Below are positions 1-10,592 of a DNA stretch of 64,000 nucleotides, in pieces; position 1 is the first letter of the stretch, and the number at the start of each line of letters is the position of its first letter. The notes under the pieces were generated by a model. That model was not told the DNA's origin, did not search any database, and saw nothing but the letters and a program-made list of their open reading frames with translations. Made by a program: the position numbers and the translations under genes. The DNA is from Amorphophallus konjac. Taxonomy: Eukaryota; Streptophyta; Magnoliopsida; Alismatales; Araceae. The DNA lies in contig CM040124.1 of NCBI GenBank assembly GCA_022559845.1, positions 70,703,491 through 70,767,490 of the forward strand. The letters are read 5' to 3'.

Positions 1-518
1 CTCGACCCAATGAGTCGACACTTTCACCCGGGTCCTATTTTTATATAACGGGACAGAATGTGAGTAGAAAAGTGTCGACTCCATGAGTCAACACTTTCTC
101 TGGTTCGTCCGGATCGAGTTTTTCGGATTGGTTTCGATTTGCCCATTTCAAGATCCGTTTTGGCTTGGCTCTTTACCCTATTACCCTTAGGGTTTGTCCC
201 ATTTATTAAGGGTGTATCTGAAGGGTTTTCACATGGGGCTTTAAGTCTTTTGTTGTGTCTTTCCCTCTTGTATATGAAGCTATGATCTCCATCGGAGGTG
301 ATGAGAATCCCCTTTGCGCTAACAGTTTTCTATCTGCTGCAGGTGAAGAAGAACGAGGAGGAGAAGGTGCTTGTTCTCCCGGAGAAGGTGATCCACACCG
401 CCAAGGAACGCGTCTCAGGACTCCAATCTTGATGCCGGAAGGGAGCCGTCGCTACTCTCTCCATCGTTGCTTGCTTGGGCACATCTCTACAAGGGGGCTG
501 ATTTCTTCTCTTATGATC
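1..518. other. Unassigned left-edge sequence
   Basis: No recognisable gene. The segment ends abruptly at about 518, where the Del1 LTR sequence begins, and it shows no similarity by eye to the 486 bp that occupy the same place in the Del1 3' LTR (7593-8078). It holds an imperfect inverted pair around GTCGAC near positions 14-24 and 80-96. A pyrimidine tract followed by CAG near 343 could be read as a splice acceptor, with a short open frame after it, but nothing supports this as a gene. It could be another element inserted here, a different LTR subfamily, or the far side of a deletion. Confidence 0.4.
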
Positions 519-2995
519 TTGAACCGAGAACGCTATTTGGCGTTCTGAGTATTCTAAGGTATGTGAAGAACAGCAGGTTCTTCTTGTATCTCTGTTCGTC
601 CGATTATCGATTTCATGAAAGAATACTAAATATTCTTAGTCTTCTTCTCTTCTTACAGGTTAAGAAGATTAACGGGTAAGTTTTTCTTTCCTCCACCTTC
701 AGTTAAGTATTATGAAGAAAAATTGATGTTTCTTCATCTTATTTCTCTGTAGAGAAGTCATCTTAACCTACTGAAGAACGTGGGTTCTTCATCGACGAAC
801 ATCTGCTTCTGATCGTGCCAAAAAGAGAACCTGTCGATACATCTACACCAAGACTTCTGCCCCTTTCATCCAACTCTGTTGATAGCAGAGTACCGTGTCT
901 TCATCAGTTCTCCAGTTAATCATCATAAGGTAGGATTTTCTCATGGAACGTAGCCCAAACTACCATATAACTATAGATAATTATCATCGGTAGTTCATGC
1001 ATATAGTTTTCATGCGTTCTGGTTATTTTCTACGGAATGTTTGAAAGAAACGACCCTAACAAGGCCGTTAATTTAAAAGACACGACCACGCTCAGGTCGT
1101 CAATTCCAGATTTGACGCCCTGCACATGGACGTTAATTCCTGTTAATTAATAAATAGCATGTTTAAAAAGTAATTATCAATGCAAACATGATTCTAAATT
1201 AATGCTTGGTCAATTTCTTGTAATCCTGCTATTTTTCTGGTCCTGACTATATACCATGTTCCTGAAATATTCATTACCTCGAAATTTGTAAAATTGTGAA
1301 TTCACGACCTTGACCAGGTCGTCTCTTGTTTAACTAACGCCCCAGACTAGGGCGCCTTTTTCCTGGTAACGCCCCTATCCAAGGCGCGTTTTCAACAAAA
1401 TTACAAAATTTTAATATCCTGTAAAATAGCAATATTGGAAAGGACGACCTCTTCATATGTCGTCAAATTTAATATAAACGCCCCTGATTAAGGCGTTAAT
1501 TTTATGAAAAATGACTTTACCAGAGTCGCTACTTTCTGCATTACTGATTTTTCCCGATTGCTGTTATCCGAGGGTTTCACTATATGTATATATATATATA
1601 TATAGGCACTATTACTCCACTCCGTGAGTATAGTCCCTCGTTTCATGATGTTTTATCGATCACCCTTAAACTCTCATTGACATACAAGCTCTCCATTGGA
1701 CATTCCGTTCCTTTGGACTAGCGAGTTAGTCATAGAGACCTCCGTAAGACTCCTCGTACCTTGGATTCCCTCAAGGTCGACTGAGCTGGTTGTACCCTAA
1801 AAACCCATTACACTATTGAATGCCATGTCACTCTAAAGAAACATGGTATACCGGCCCTTATGATATGCAAAGAGTATATCATGAGAATTCTAAATGGGAT
1901 GACGATATCATGCCATTTGTTGATGTTCTTGTGGACCTCAATTCTATAATAAGAATGAGGGTATCTTGCCTTTGATGTACTGTTCATGTGGACCTCAATT
2001 CTATATAAAGAATGTCCATACTTGTTTGTCATGGTACCCGAGTTAAGGGAACCTAATTCCACCTAGTTTCATCATTCATCATGATTGTACCGTTGTTATC
2101 GCCTATCTATGTCCAATATCGTATTTTTGGACTCCATTCTCTCAAAGTTATCCTACGTGTCTACAAGCTTAAATTGTTGAAATTCCCTATTGGCTATATA
2201 TATATACAAGAGTGGATGTCAAATATACATGATAAATGCCTGCGCATATAGGGCCCGATCTGGTCCTGGGAGGAGCACCCGAAAGTACTTGTGCCCATGG
2301 GAGTTGAATGATAAGGTATCCGGCATTATACCGAGTGCACGACTAGCTTGATTGGACATTCCACACAAATCTTGTACTTGAATCGTACTTGACTTGACAT
2401 GAATTGCGTGACCCGAAAAGGGTAATTACTTGCTTGCTTGATACATGATAGCCAAAGTTCTTGACATGACTTGCTAAAGAGTACTTGCTTGAATATCTTG
2501 TTATCTTTTCTTGAAAGCTCGTGACTAGTTCATCTTGCTGTCTTATTGATACATTCTCTCTCTATCTTGTCGTTTTATGCGAGCATGCATAGCTATAGTA
2601 CATTCATGAAAAATATAATTACTTAAACCCCTTGTTAGTTCCTGAGATATAATTTCCTACTGAGCGTTCGCTCACTCCGTGTTTGTCCCTTACTTTTCAG
2701 GTAACTCCGACGACGAGGGAAGTCAATCGGATGTGAATGGTCAAGAGTGAAAGAGCTAGAGCTTTTCCAAGTGTCATCTAGTCTTTTTTCTATTTTCTTG
2801 AGTCAACTATGTACTTTTTCTTTTTAATAGAGTATTGGATTTGTAATAGTCTATCCATTATGAAATAAAGGATTGGGTTATCTTTCGATTTTACGCATCT
2901 CTGTTTTGGTGTCGAATACACTACTACTCTGATTGACATGATTGATATAAACTCGTCGCGCATATCCGAGTATCTTCCGCGCTCGGGGCGTGACA
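519..2995 (+). repeat. Del1 5' LTR, U3 missing
   Basis: Collinear with 8079-10587 of the 3' LTR and ends in GCGTGACA. Everything upstream of the breakpoint, including the TATAAATA present at 8062-8069 in the other LTR, is replaced by unrelated sequence, so this LTR probably lacks its own promoter. It contains a chain of short inverted repeats of the form ACGMCC/GGKCGT (about 1050-1530), a short TA tract near 1584-1605, and two tandem copies of a block around GTGGACCTCAATTCTAT (about 1930-2010). Confidence 0.92.
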
Positions 2996-3002
2996 GTTTT
3001 TG

Positions 3003-3014
3003 TGGTATCAGAGC
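3003..3014 (+). other. Del1 primer binding site (tRNA-iMet)
   Basis: TGGTATCAGAGC lies 7 bp after the LTR end. This matches the 3' end complement of plant initiator-Met tRNA, the usual primer for this clade. Confidence 0.95.
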
Positions 3015-3168
3015 CTAGGGTATTCAATTCCTAGGAAAAACCCAAGTCCAAGGATATGTTCAAACCTTTAACCAGTGAGATTGGGTAGAACCAAGGGTTA
3101 AAGTTAACATAGTATATGAGTCTTTAAATACAATCACATATTAACCTAGTTATTGTAATTGTAGGATA

Positions 3169-3821
3169 ATGGCTGCCGAACGTGCTCAATGGCGCAACAT
3201 GCAGCGTACCCTTCAAGGCATGACTCAAGTGCTGCAACAAGTAGCACAAGGAGGTGGACAACGAGGAGGAAGTCTCCACCAGACTTTCAAGAACATGAAC
3301 CCACCCAAGTTCACGGTTCTACTGATCCAGATGACGCTGAACACTGGATTAGGGAGATAGAACGTATATTCCGTGTTATGCAATGCACGGATCAGGATAA
3401 AGTTTTATTAGCTACTTTTCAGTTAGAATGGAATGCTAGATGCTGGTGGGAATCAATAGAGGCTACTATAAATCAAGATCAGGTTTCGTGGGAAGAATTC
3501 GTTGAACACTTCAACGTGAAATATTTCTCGGACCGAGTTCAGGAAAAGAAGGCTGCAGAATTTGCTGCATTAAAGCAACGATCTTTGTCAGTGGCCGAGT
3601 ATGAGGCCCAATTCTCTAGATTGTCTCGATACGCTAAGCATCTAGTTAGCACCGAGAAAATGAAGGCTAGGAGGTTTCTTAATGGGCTCAGGCCCCAAGC
3701 TATTACTCAACTGGCGCCGATGGACATTCAAGTCTACTCAGAGATAGTACGCCGAGCTCAACTATTAGAAGATGCCACGGAACTGTCTGATAGGATTCGT
3801 GGTAAGGATAAGAAGGAATAA
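3169..3821 (+). pseudogene. gag: Del1 gag (capsid/nucleocapsid region), frameshifted
   Basis: Encodes the structural Gag protein, which would package element RNA into cytoplasmic particles. The start at 3169 opens with MAAERAQW. The reading frame shifts near 3318, where about one base is missing: the protein reads NMNPPKFT in frame 1, then continues as GSTDPDDAEHWIREIERIF in the frame that runs to 3821. The PP-F-G-DP-A-WI pattern is typical of Retrotrans_gag capsid domains. A TAA at 3819-3821, after KDKKE, interrupts a frame that otherwise reads on into the zinc knuckles at 3951-4052, so gag and pol were probably one polyprotein frame. Confidence 0.9.
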
Positions 3822-3947
3822 GTTACAGGTTCGGGTTCCTTTAAACCCAACTTCAAGAAAAGGCCTAGCAATGGAGGAGCATCCTCACAAGACCAAAAGT
3901 TCAAGAAGACCAAGCCCTTCTCTATCACCACTACCTCTCCAAATACA

Positions 3948-6320
3948 ATGTGCAAACATTGTGATAAAGCGGGTCATAGAGCAGAGGAATGCTGGAGGAA
4001 ACTAGGAGCATGTCTCCGTTGTCGGAGTCGTGAGCATCGGATTCCCGATTGCCCATTACTTAACGACCAAGCCGTTGACGGGAAGCGCCCAGTAACCAAG
4101 AATGCTCGTCTTCATGCAATCAAGGAGACCGAGCAAGTAGAAGGAGGCGGCTTAGTGGAAGGTACATTGAAAGTTTGTTCCAGGAATGCATATGTCTTAA
4201 TTGATACTGGTGCATCGCATTCTATTGTTTCTAAGAAGTTTGCTGACCCATTACCCCTAGAACCAGAATGGATAAAGTTAGTTTTGTCTACTCCTCTGGA
4301 TGATGAGACTGATATTACACATCATTACCAAAACTGCGAGGTATTGATTCATGGTCAAAATCTCCCTATTGATCTCATATGTTTAGATCTGAAAGAGTAT
4401 GATGTTATACTAGGGGCTGATTGGTTATCCAAGTATCAGGTAACGGTTGATTGCCACAATAGTAAGGTTACATTCCAGGAATTCCCAGAACTAATATTTA
4501 CTAGCCCCAAGAGTCGGAGCAAATCCCCTCTTATTTCAGCTCTCCGAGCTAGCAAGCTCATCAGGAAAGGATGTACATCTTTCCTTGCCTTTGTCACAGT
4601 TAAAGAAGCTAAGGAAGCTAAGTTAGAAGACATTCCAGTAGTACAAGAATTTCCGGACGTATTTCCGGAAGATTTGCCTAGATTACCCCCGCAAAGAGAA
4701 GTGGCCTTCACCATCGACTTAGTCCCTGGTGCTGGTCCGATTTCAAAGGCACCCTATAGGATGTCACCTGCTGAACTCAAGGAATTAAAGGAGCAATTGA
4801 TGGAACTCATTAAGAAAGGATTCATTAGACCAAGTACTTCCCCGTGGGGAGCGCCTATATTATTTGTAAAGAAGAAAGACGGATCCATGAGGTTATGCGT
4901 CGACTATCGACAATTGAATCATCTCACTATCAAGAATAAGTATCCACTGTCGAGAATCGATGAATTGTTTGATCAAATATCAGGATCCATGTACTTTTCC
5001 AAAATTGATCTTAGGTCCGGATATCACCAACTAAGAATCAAGGACGAGGATATTCATAAAACCGCATTCAGAAGCAGGTATGGCCATTATGAATTTGTTG
5101 TTATGCCTTTCGGACTAACGAATGCCCCTGCTGCATTTATGCAGTTAATGAATAGTATATTCAGGCCTTATTTGGATCAATTCGTGGTAGTCTTTATTGA
5201 TGATATATTGATTTATTCCAAGACCAAGGAAGAGCATGAGGAACATTTGAGGATTGCATTACAAATATTGAGGACAAATCAATTATATGCAAAACTTAGC
5301 AAGTGTGAATTCTGGCTTGAAAAAGTGACTTTTCTCGGACATGTTATATCAAAGGATGGCTTGTCTGTAGACCCATCAAAGGTTGAAGCTGTAAGGAACT
5401 GGGAAAGACCGACCAATGCTAGCGAGATCCGAAGTTTCTTAGGTCTTGCCGGCTATTACAGGCGATTCATCAAGGATTTCTCTAAAATCGCCGTGCCACT
5501 TACAAGGTTAACTCGCAAGGAGATCCGTTATGAATGGGATGAGGAATGTGAAAGAAGCTTCCAAACTCTCAAGGATCATCTTACTACAGCTCCTATCTTA
5601 GCATTGCCAATTGAAGGAGAAAAGTTCAAGATATACACTGATGCTTCTGGCATTGGCCTCGGGTGTGTTCTAATGCAACAAGGGAAGGTTATAGCCTACT
5701 CTTCTCGTCAATTAAAGAAGCATGAAGAGAACTACCCCGTCCATGACTTAGAATTGGCCGCGGTAGTATTTGCACTAAAAATATGGAGACATTATCTTTA
5801 TGGAGTACAGTTTACTGTATACTCCGATCACAAGAGTCTCAAATATCTTTTCTCACAGAAGGAACTAAATATGAGGCAAATACGATGGCTGGAATATCTC
5901 AAGGACTTCGACTTCAATATACAATATCATCCCGGAAAGGGTAATCATGTAGCAGATGCCCTTAGTCGAAAGCCGAGAGCACTGTTAGCCAATTGTCTGA
6001 TTCAAGAATGGAAATTGCTAGAACAATTCTCTGAACTCAATATAAGCATGGACACGGACCCTAGATGTGTCACATTATCTCATGTAATCATACGGTCAGA
6101 TTTATTATCTGAGATACAAGCACTTCAGGATGATGATCCTACATTAGTAGAAATGAAGGGCAGATTAAAAGGACAATCGAACTTCCAACTAGCTTCTGAT
6201 GGAAGATTAATGTTCAAGAATAGAACTAGTATACCGGACTGCCCAGAATTGAAAAAGAAGATCTTAGATGAAGCTCACAGATCAAGGTATATGATTCATC
6301 CTGGATCTACCAAGATGTGA
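3948..6320 (+). pseudogene. pol: Del1 pol: zinc knuckles, protease, RT, RNase H
   Basis: A 790-residue open stretch in the same frame as the 3' part of gag. Residues count from the first Met at 3948. Two CCHC knuckles (CX2CX4HX4C) lie at residues 2-15 and 22-35. The aspartic protease motif DTGAS starts at D86. RT follows, with the [10 protein letters not shown] block and catalytic F416-I-D-D419 at 5193-5204. RNase H follows, with YTDASG near residue 563 and VADALSRK near 670. The frame then enters the integrase HHCC region ([14 protein letters not shown]) and stops at 6318-6320. Comparison with Del2 (39050-39075) shows that 10 bp are missing just there, one copy of a direct repeat, so the TGA is a frameshift product rather than a natural end. 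Confidence 0.95.
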
Positions 6321-7510
6321 AAAGAAATTTTTGGTGGCCCAACATGAAAAGAGAAATAGCGGACTATGTATCACGCTGTCTCACATGCCAACAAGTCAAG
6401 GCAGAACATCAAAAGCCTGCTGGAAAGCTACATCCTCTAGATATCCCTAAATGGAAGTGGGAGGATATTGGTATGGATTTCATCATTGGTTTATCTAAAT
6501 CAAAAAGAGGACATGATGGAATATGGGTTATCATTGACCGATTGACCAAATCCGCGCATTTCTTGCCAATCAAGAGTCGATGGTCAGTTGATGTCTTAGC
6601 TGCACTATACATCAAGGAAATAGTCAGATTACATGGTATTCATGTTTCAATCGTGTCTGACAGAGATCCCCGTTTTACTTCTCATTTTTGGAAAGGACTA
6701 CAACATTCGTTGGGGACGAGACTTAATTTTAGTACAGCCTTTCATCCTCAAACGGATGGTCAGACCGAGAGAACAAATCAAGTAGTTGAAGATATGCTTA
6801 GAGCATGCATCACTGATTTTGATGGAAACTGGCATGATCACTTGCCTCTGGTCGAATTTGCATACAATAATAGCTACCAAGCTAGTATACAAATGGCACC
6901 TTTTGAAGCTTTATACGGAAGGAGTTGCCGATCACCCTTGTGCTGGAATGAAGTTGGAGAGAAACAACTGTTAGGTCCAGACATGGTAAGGGATACAACT
7001 GAGAAGATACGAGTAATCAGGGAAAGATTGTAAGTAGCTCAGACAAGGCAAAAGGCTTATGCCGACACAAGAAGAAGAGATCTCAAATTCCAAATTGGAG
7101 ATCATGTATTTCTCAAGATATCGCCTGGACGTGGAATACGAAGATTCGGTGTTAAAGGCAAGCTTACACCGAGATTTATCGGACCTTTTGAGATACTAGA
7201 AAGAGTTGGCGAGGTTGCTTATCGCATCGCATTGCCACCTCAACTGTCCGAAGTACATGATGTATTTCACATATCTATGTTGAAGAAGTATGTGCATGAT
7301 CCATCACATATTATTGAGCATGGAGATCTAGTGATCCAGAAAGATCTCACATATGAGCAGAAGCCCATACGAATACTAGATCGAGAAGTACGAACCCTAA
7401 GGAATAAGGCTATTCCCATGCTAAAAGTACAATGGAATAAGAATTCAGAACATGAAGCTACATGGGAGACCGAGGAATCTATGAGGAAGCGATTTCCAGA
7501 GTTATTTTAG
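6317..7510 (+). pseudogene. pol: Del1 integrase and chromodomain, with premature stop
   Basis: Integrase inserts the cDNA into host chromatin. In the stretch read from 6317 the HHCC cysteines are C21 and C24, and the catalytic triad is D54 (MDFI), D115 (SDRDPRF) and E151 (GQTERTN), giving the expected DX35E spacing. A TAA at 7031-7033, after VIRERL, breaks the frame; Del2 has CAA there, so it looks like a C-to-T change. The same frame resumes to 7510 with the GPF module ([13 protein letters not shown]) and a C-terminal chromodomain-like segment (VQWNKNSEHEATWE to RFPELF). Such domains are thought to steer Del/Tekay elements toward heterochromatin. Confidence 0.93.
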
Positions 7511-7580
7511 AAGGTATATACTCTACACTCTCCATATGTGAATATATATGCTATGGAATTTGGGGACCAAATTCTTTTTA

Positions 7581-7592
7581 AGTGGGGGAGGG
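7581..7592 (+). other. Del1 polypurine tract
   Basis: AGTGGGGGAGGG lies directly before the TG of the 3' LTR. It is the expected primer for plus-strand DNA synthesis. Confidence 0.9.
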
Positions 7593-9140
7593 TGTAGCAA
7601 CCCTGATAAAATAAAAAGGAATAAATAAATCAAAATAGATTAGAAGATTTAATAAATAAACGAAAGAGCTAGGAATAAACAGAATTAAACCCTGATAAAA
7701 ATAACGCCTCAGTAAAAGGCGCGACTTTACAAATAGGCGCCCTTGATCAAGGCGTGTTTTGAAGAAAGGACGCCCACACGTCAAGGCGTCAAATTTCAAA
7801 CGACCAAAATAAATAAAAAGGGCAAGATAGCGTAACGTCCCTTTCGTGGACGCGTTTTAACAAGTAACGACGCTTGACAAGGTGTCAATTTAAATTCGAC
7901 GCCCTGACCTAGGTCGCTAATTCAGTTTGAGTTTCGTTCGACCCAGGAGTCTATCCAGGGTAAGGTGATAACTATGAGAAAGAGTTCGAATGTAGTAATA
8001 ACTCTAATATGGAAGTATTACTTCCAATCAAACACTAACTCTATTAGGATTCTAGGAATCCTATAAATAACCTACTGCTTGAACCGAGAACGCTATTTGG
8101 CGTTCGGAGTATTCTAAGGTATATGAAGAACAGCAGGTTCTTCTTGTATCTCTGTTCGTCCGATTATCTATTTCATGAAAGAATACTAAATATTCTTATT
8201 CTTCTTCTCTTCTTATAGGTTAAGAAGATTAACGGGTAAGTTTTTCTTTCCTCCACCTTCAGTTAAGTATTATGAAGAAAAATTGATGTTTCTTCATCTT
8301 ATTTCTCTGTAGAGAAGTCATCTTAACCTACTGAAGAACGTGGGTTCTTCATCGACGAACGTCTGCTTCTGATCGTGCCAAAAAGAGAACCTGTCGATAC
8401 ATCTACACCAAGACTTCTGCCCCTTTCATCCAACTCTGTTGATAGCAGAGTACCGTGTCTTCATCAGTTCTCCAGTTAATCATCATAAGGTAGGATTTTC
8501 TCATGGAACGTAGCCCAAACTACCATATAACTATAGATAATTATCATCGGTAGTTCATGCATATAGTTTTCATGCGTTCTGGTTATTTTCTACGGAATGT
8601 TTGAAAGAAACGACCCTAACAAGGGCGTTAATTTAAAAGACACAACCACGCTCAGGTCGTCAATTCCAGATTTGACGCCCTGCACATGGACGTTAATTCC
8701 TGTTAATTAATAAATAGCATGTTTAAAAAGTAATTATCAATGCAAACATGATTCTAAATTAATGCATGGTCAATTTCTTGTAATCCTGCTGTTTTTCTGG
8801 TCCTCACTATATACCATGTTCCTGAAATATTCATTACCTCGAAATTTGTAAAATTGTGAATTCACGACCTTGACCAGGTCGTCTCTTGTTTAACTAACGC
8901 CCCAGACTAGGGCGCCTTTTTCCTGGTAACGCCCCTATCCAAGGCGCGTTTTCAACAAAATTACAAAATTTTAATATCCTGTAAAATAGCAATATTGGAA
9001 AGGACGACCTCTTCATATGTCGTCAAATTTAATATAAACGCCCCTGATTAAGGCGTTAATTTTACGAAAAACGACTTTACCAGAGTCGCTACTTTCTGCA
9101 TTACTGATTTTTCTCGATTGCTGTTATCCGAGGGTTTCAC

Positions 9141-9196
<56 letters not shown>

Positions 9197-10587
9197 GGCA
9201 CTATTACTCCACTCCGTGAGTATAGTCCCTCGTTTCATGATGTTTTATCGATCACCCTTAAACTCTCATTGACATACAAGCTCTCCATTGGACATTCCGT
9301 TCCTTTGGACTAGCGAGTTAGTCATAGAGACCTCCGTAAGACTCCTCGTACCTTGGATTCCCTCAAGGTCGACTGAGCTGGTTGTACCCTAAAAATCCAT
9401 TACACTATTGAATGCCATGTCACTCTAAAGAAACATGGTATACCGGCCCTTATGATATGCAAAGAGTATATCATGAGAATTCTAAATGGGATGACAATAT
9501 CATGCCATTTGTTGATGTTCTTGTGGACCTCAATTCTATAATAAGAATGAGGGTATCTTGCCTTTGATGTACTGTTCATGTGGACCTCAATTCTATATAA
9601 AGAATGCCCATACTTGTTTGTCATGGTACCCGAGTTAAGGGAACCTAATTCCACCTAGTTTCATCGTTCATCGTGATTGTACCGTTGTTATCGCCTATCT
9701 ATGTCCAATATCGTATTTTTGGACTCCATTCTCTCAAAGTTATCCTACGTGTCTACAAGCTTAAATTGTTGAAATTCCCTATTGGCTATATATATATACA
9801 AGAGTGGATGTCAAATATACATGATAAATGCCTGCGCATATAGGGCCCGATCTGGTCCTGGGAGGAGCACCCGAAAGTACTTGTGCCCATGGGAGTTGAA
9901 TGATAAGGTATCTGGCATTATACCGAGTGCATGACTAGCTTGATTGGACATTCCACACAAATCTTGTACTTGACTCGTACTTGACTTGACATGAATTGCG
10001 TGACCCGAAAAGGGTAATTACTTGCTTGCTTGATACATGATAGCCAAAGTTCTTGGCATGACTTGCTAAAGAGTACTTGCTTGAATATCTTGTTATCTTT
10101 TCTTGAAAGCTCGTGACTAGTTCATCTTGCTGTCTTATTGATAAATTCTCTCTCTATCTTGTCGTTTTATGCGAGCATGCATAGCTATAGTACATTCATG
10201 AAAAATGTAATTACTTAAACCCCTTGCTAGTTCCTGAGATATAATTTCGTACTGAGCGTTCGCTCACTCCGTGTTTGTCCCTTACTTTTCAGGTAACTCC
10301 GACGACGAGGGAAGTCAATCGGATTGGAATGGTCAAGAGTGAAAGAGCTAGAGCTTTTCCAAGTGTCATCTAGTCTTTTTTCTATTTTCTTGAGTCAACT
10401 ATGTACTTTTCCTTTTTAATAGAGTATTGGATTTGTAATAGTCTATCCATTATGAAATAAAGGATTGGGTTATCTTTCTATTTTGCGCATCTCTATTTTG
10501 GTGTCGAATACACTACTACTCTGATTGACATGATTGATATAAACTCGTCGTGCATATCCGAGTATCTTCCGCGCTCGGGGCGTGACA
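7593..10587 (+). repeat. Del1 3' LTR, complete
   Basis: 2995 bp, TGTAGCAACC to GCGTGACA. A TATAAATA at 8062-8069 marks the likely promoter. The U3 carries AT-rich sequence with further GC-rich inverted repeats, for example at 7735-7757 and 7770-7791, on top of the downstream set shared with the 5' LTR. This LTR supplies the U3 that is missing from the left copy. Confidence 0.95.
9147..9193. repeat. (TA)n microsatellite in Del1 3' LTR
   Basis: About 23 TA units, against roughly 10 at the same place in the 5' LTR (1584-1605). This is the most obvious difference between the two LTRs. Confidence 0.95.
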
Positions 10588-10592
10588 GAGTC

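Larger units (their letters stand above)
519..10587 (+). mobile_element. Ty3/gypsy chromovirus, Del/Tekay type (Del1)
   Basis: LTR retrotransposon with a truncated 5' LTR (519-2995), iMet-type primer binding site, gag-pro-RT-RNase H-integrase-chromodomain order, polypurine tract and complete 3' LTR (7593-10587). The roughly 3-kb LTRs and the chromodomain ending RFPELF fit the Del/Tekay clade. The two LTRs agree closely by eye over the shared 2.5 kb apart from the length of a TA tract, so the copy is fairly young. It is nevertheless dead: gag has a frameshift and a stop, pol a 10-bp deletion and a stop. The 5 bp after the element, GAGTC at 10588-10592, would be the right target duplication, but the left partner is lost. 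It lies inside the X-type LTR of element A. Confidence 0.93.

Noticed and set aside
343..460. Possible exon after a splice-acceptor-like CAG
   Set aside because: The frame is short, no known protein was recognised, and the segment ends at a transposon breakpoint.
1050..1530. Regularly spaced short palindromes resembling a CRISPR array
   Set aside because: Units are degenerate, spacing is irregular, and the context is a plant LTR with no cas genes.
6317..6320. ATGA overlap suggesting programmed frameshift or stop-start translation in Del1 pol
   Set aside because: Del2 shows the uninterrupted form; the overlap results from a 10-bp deletion.
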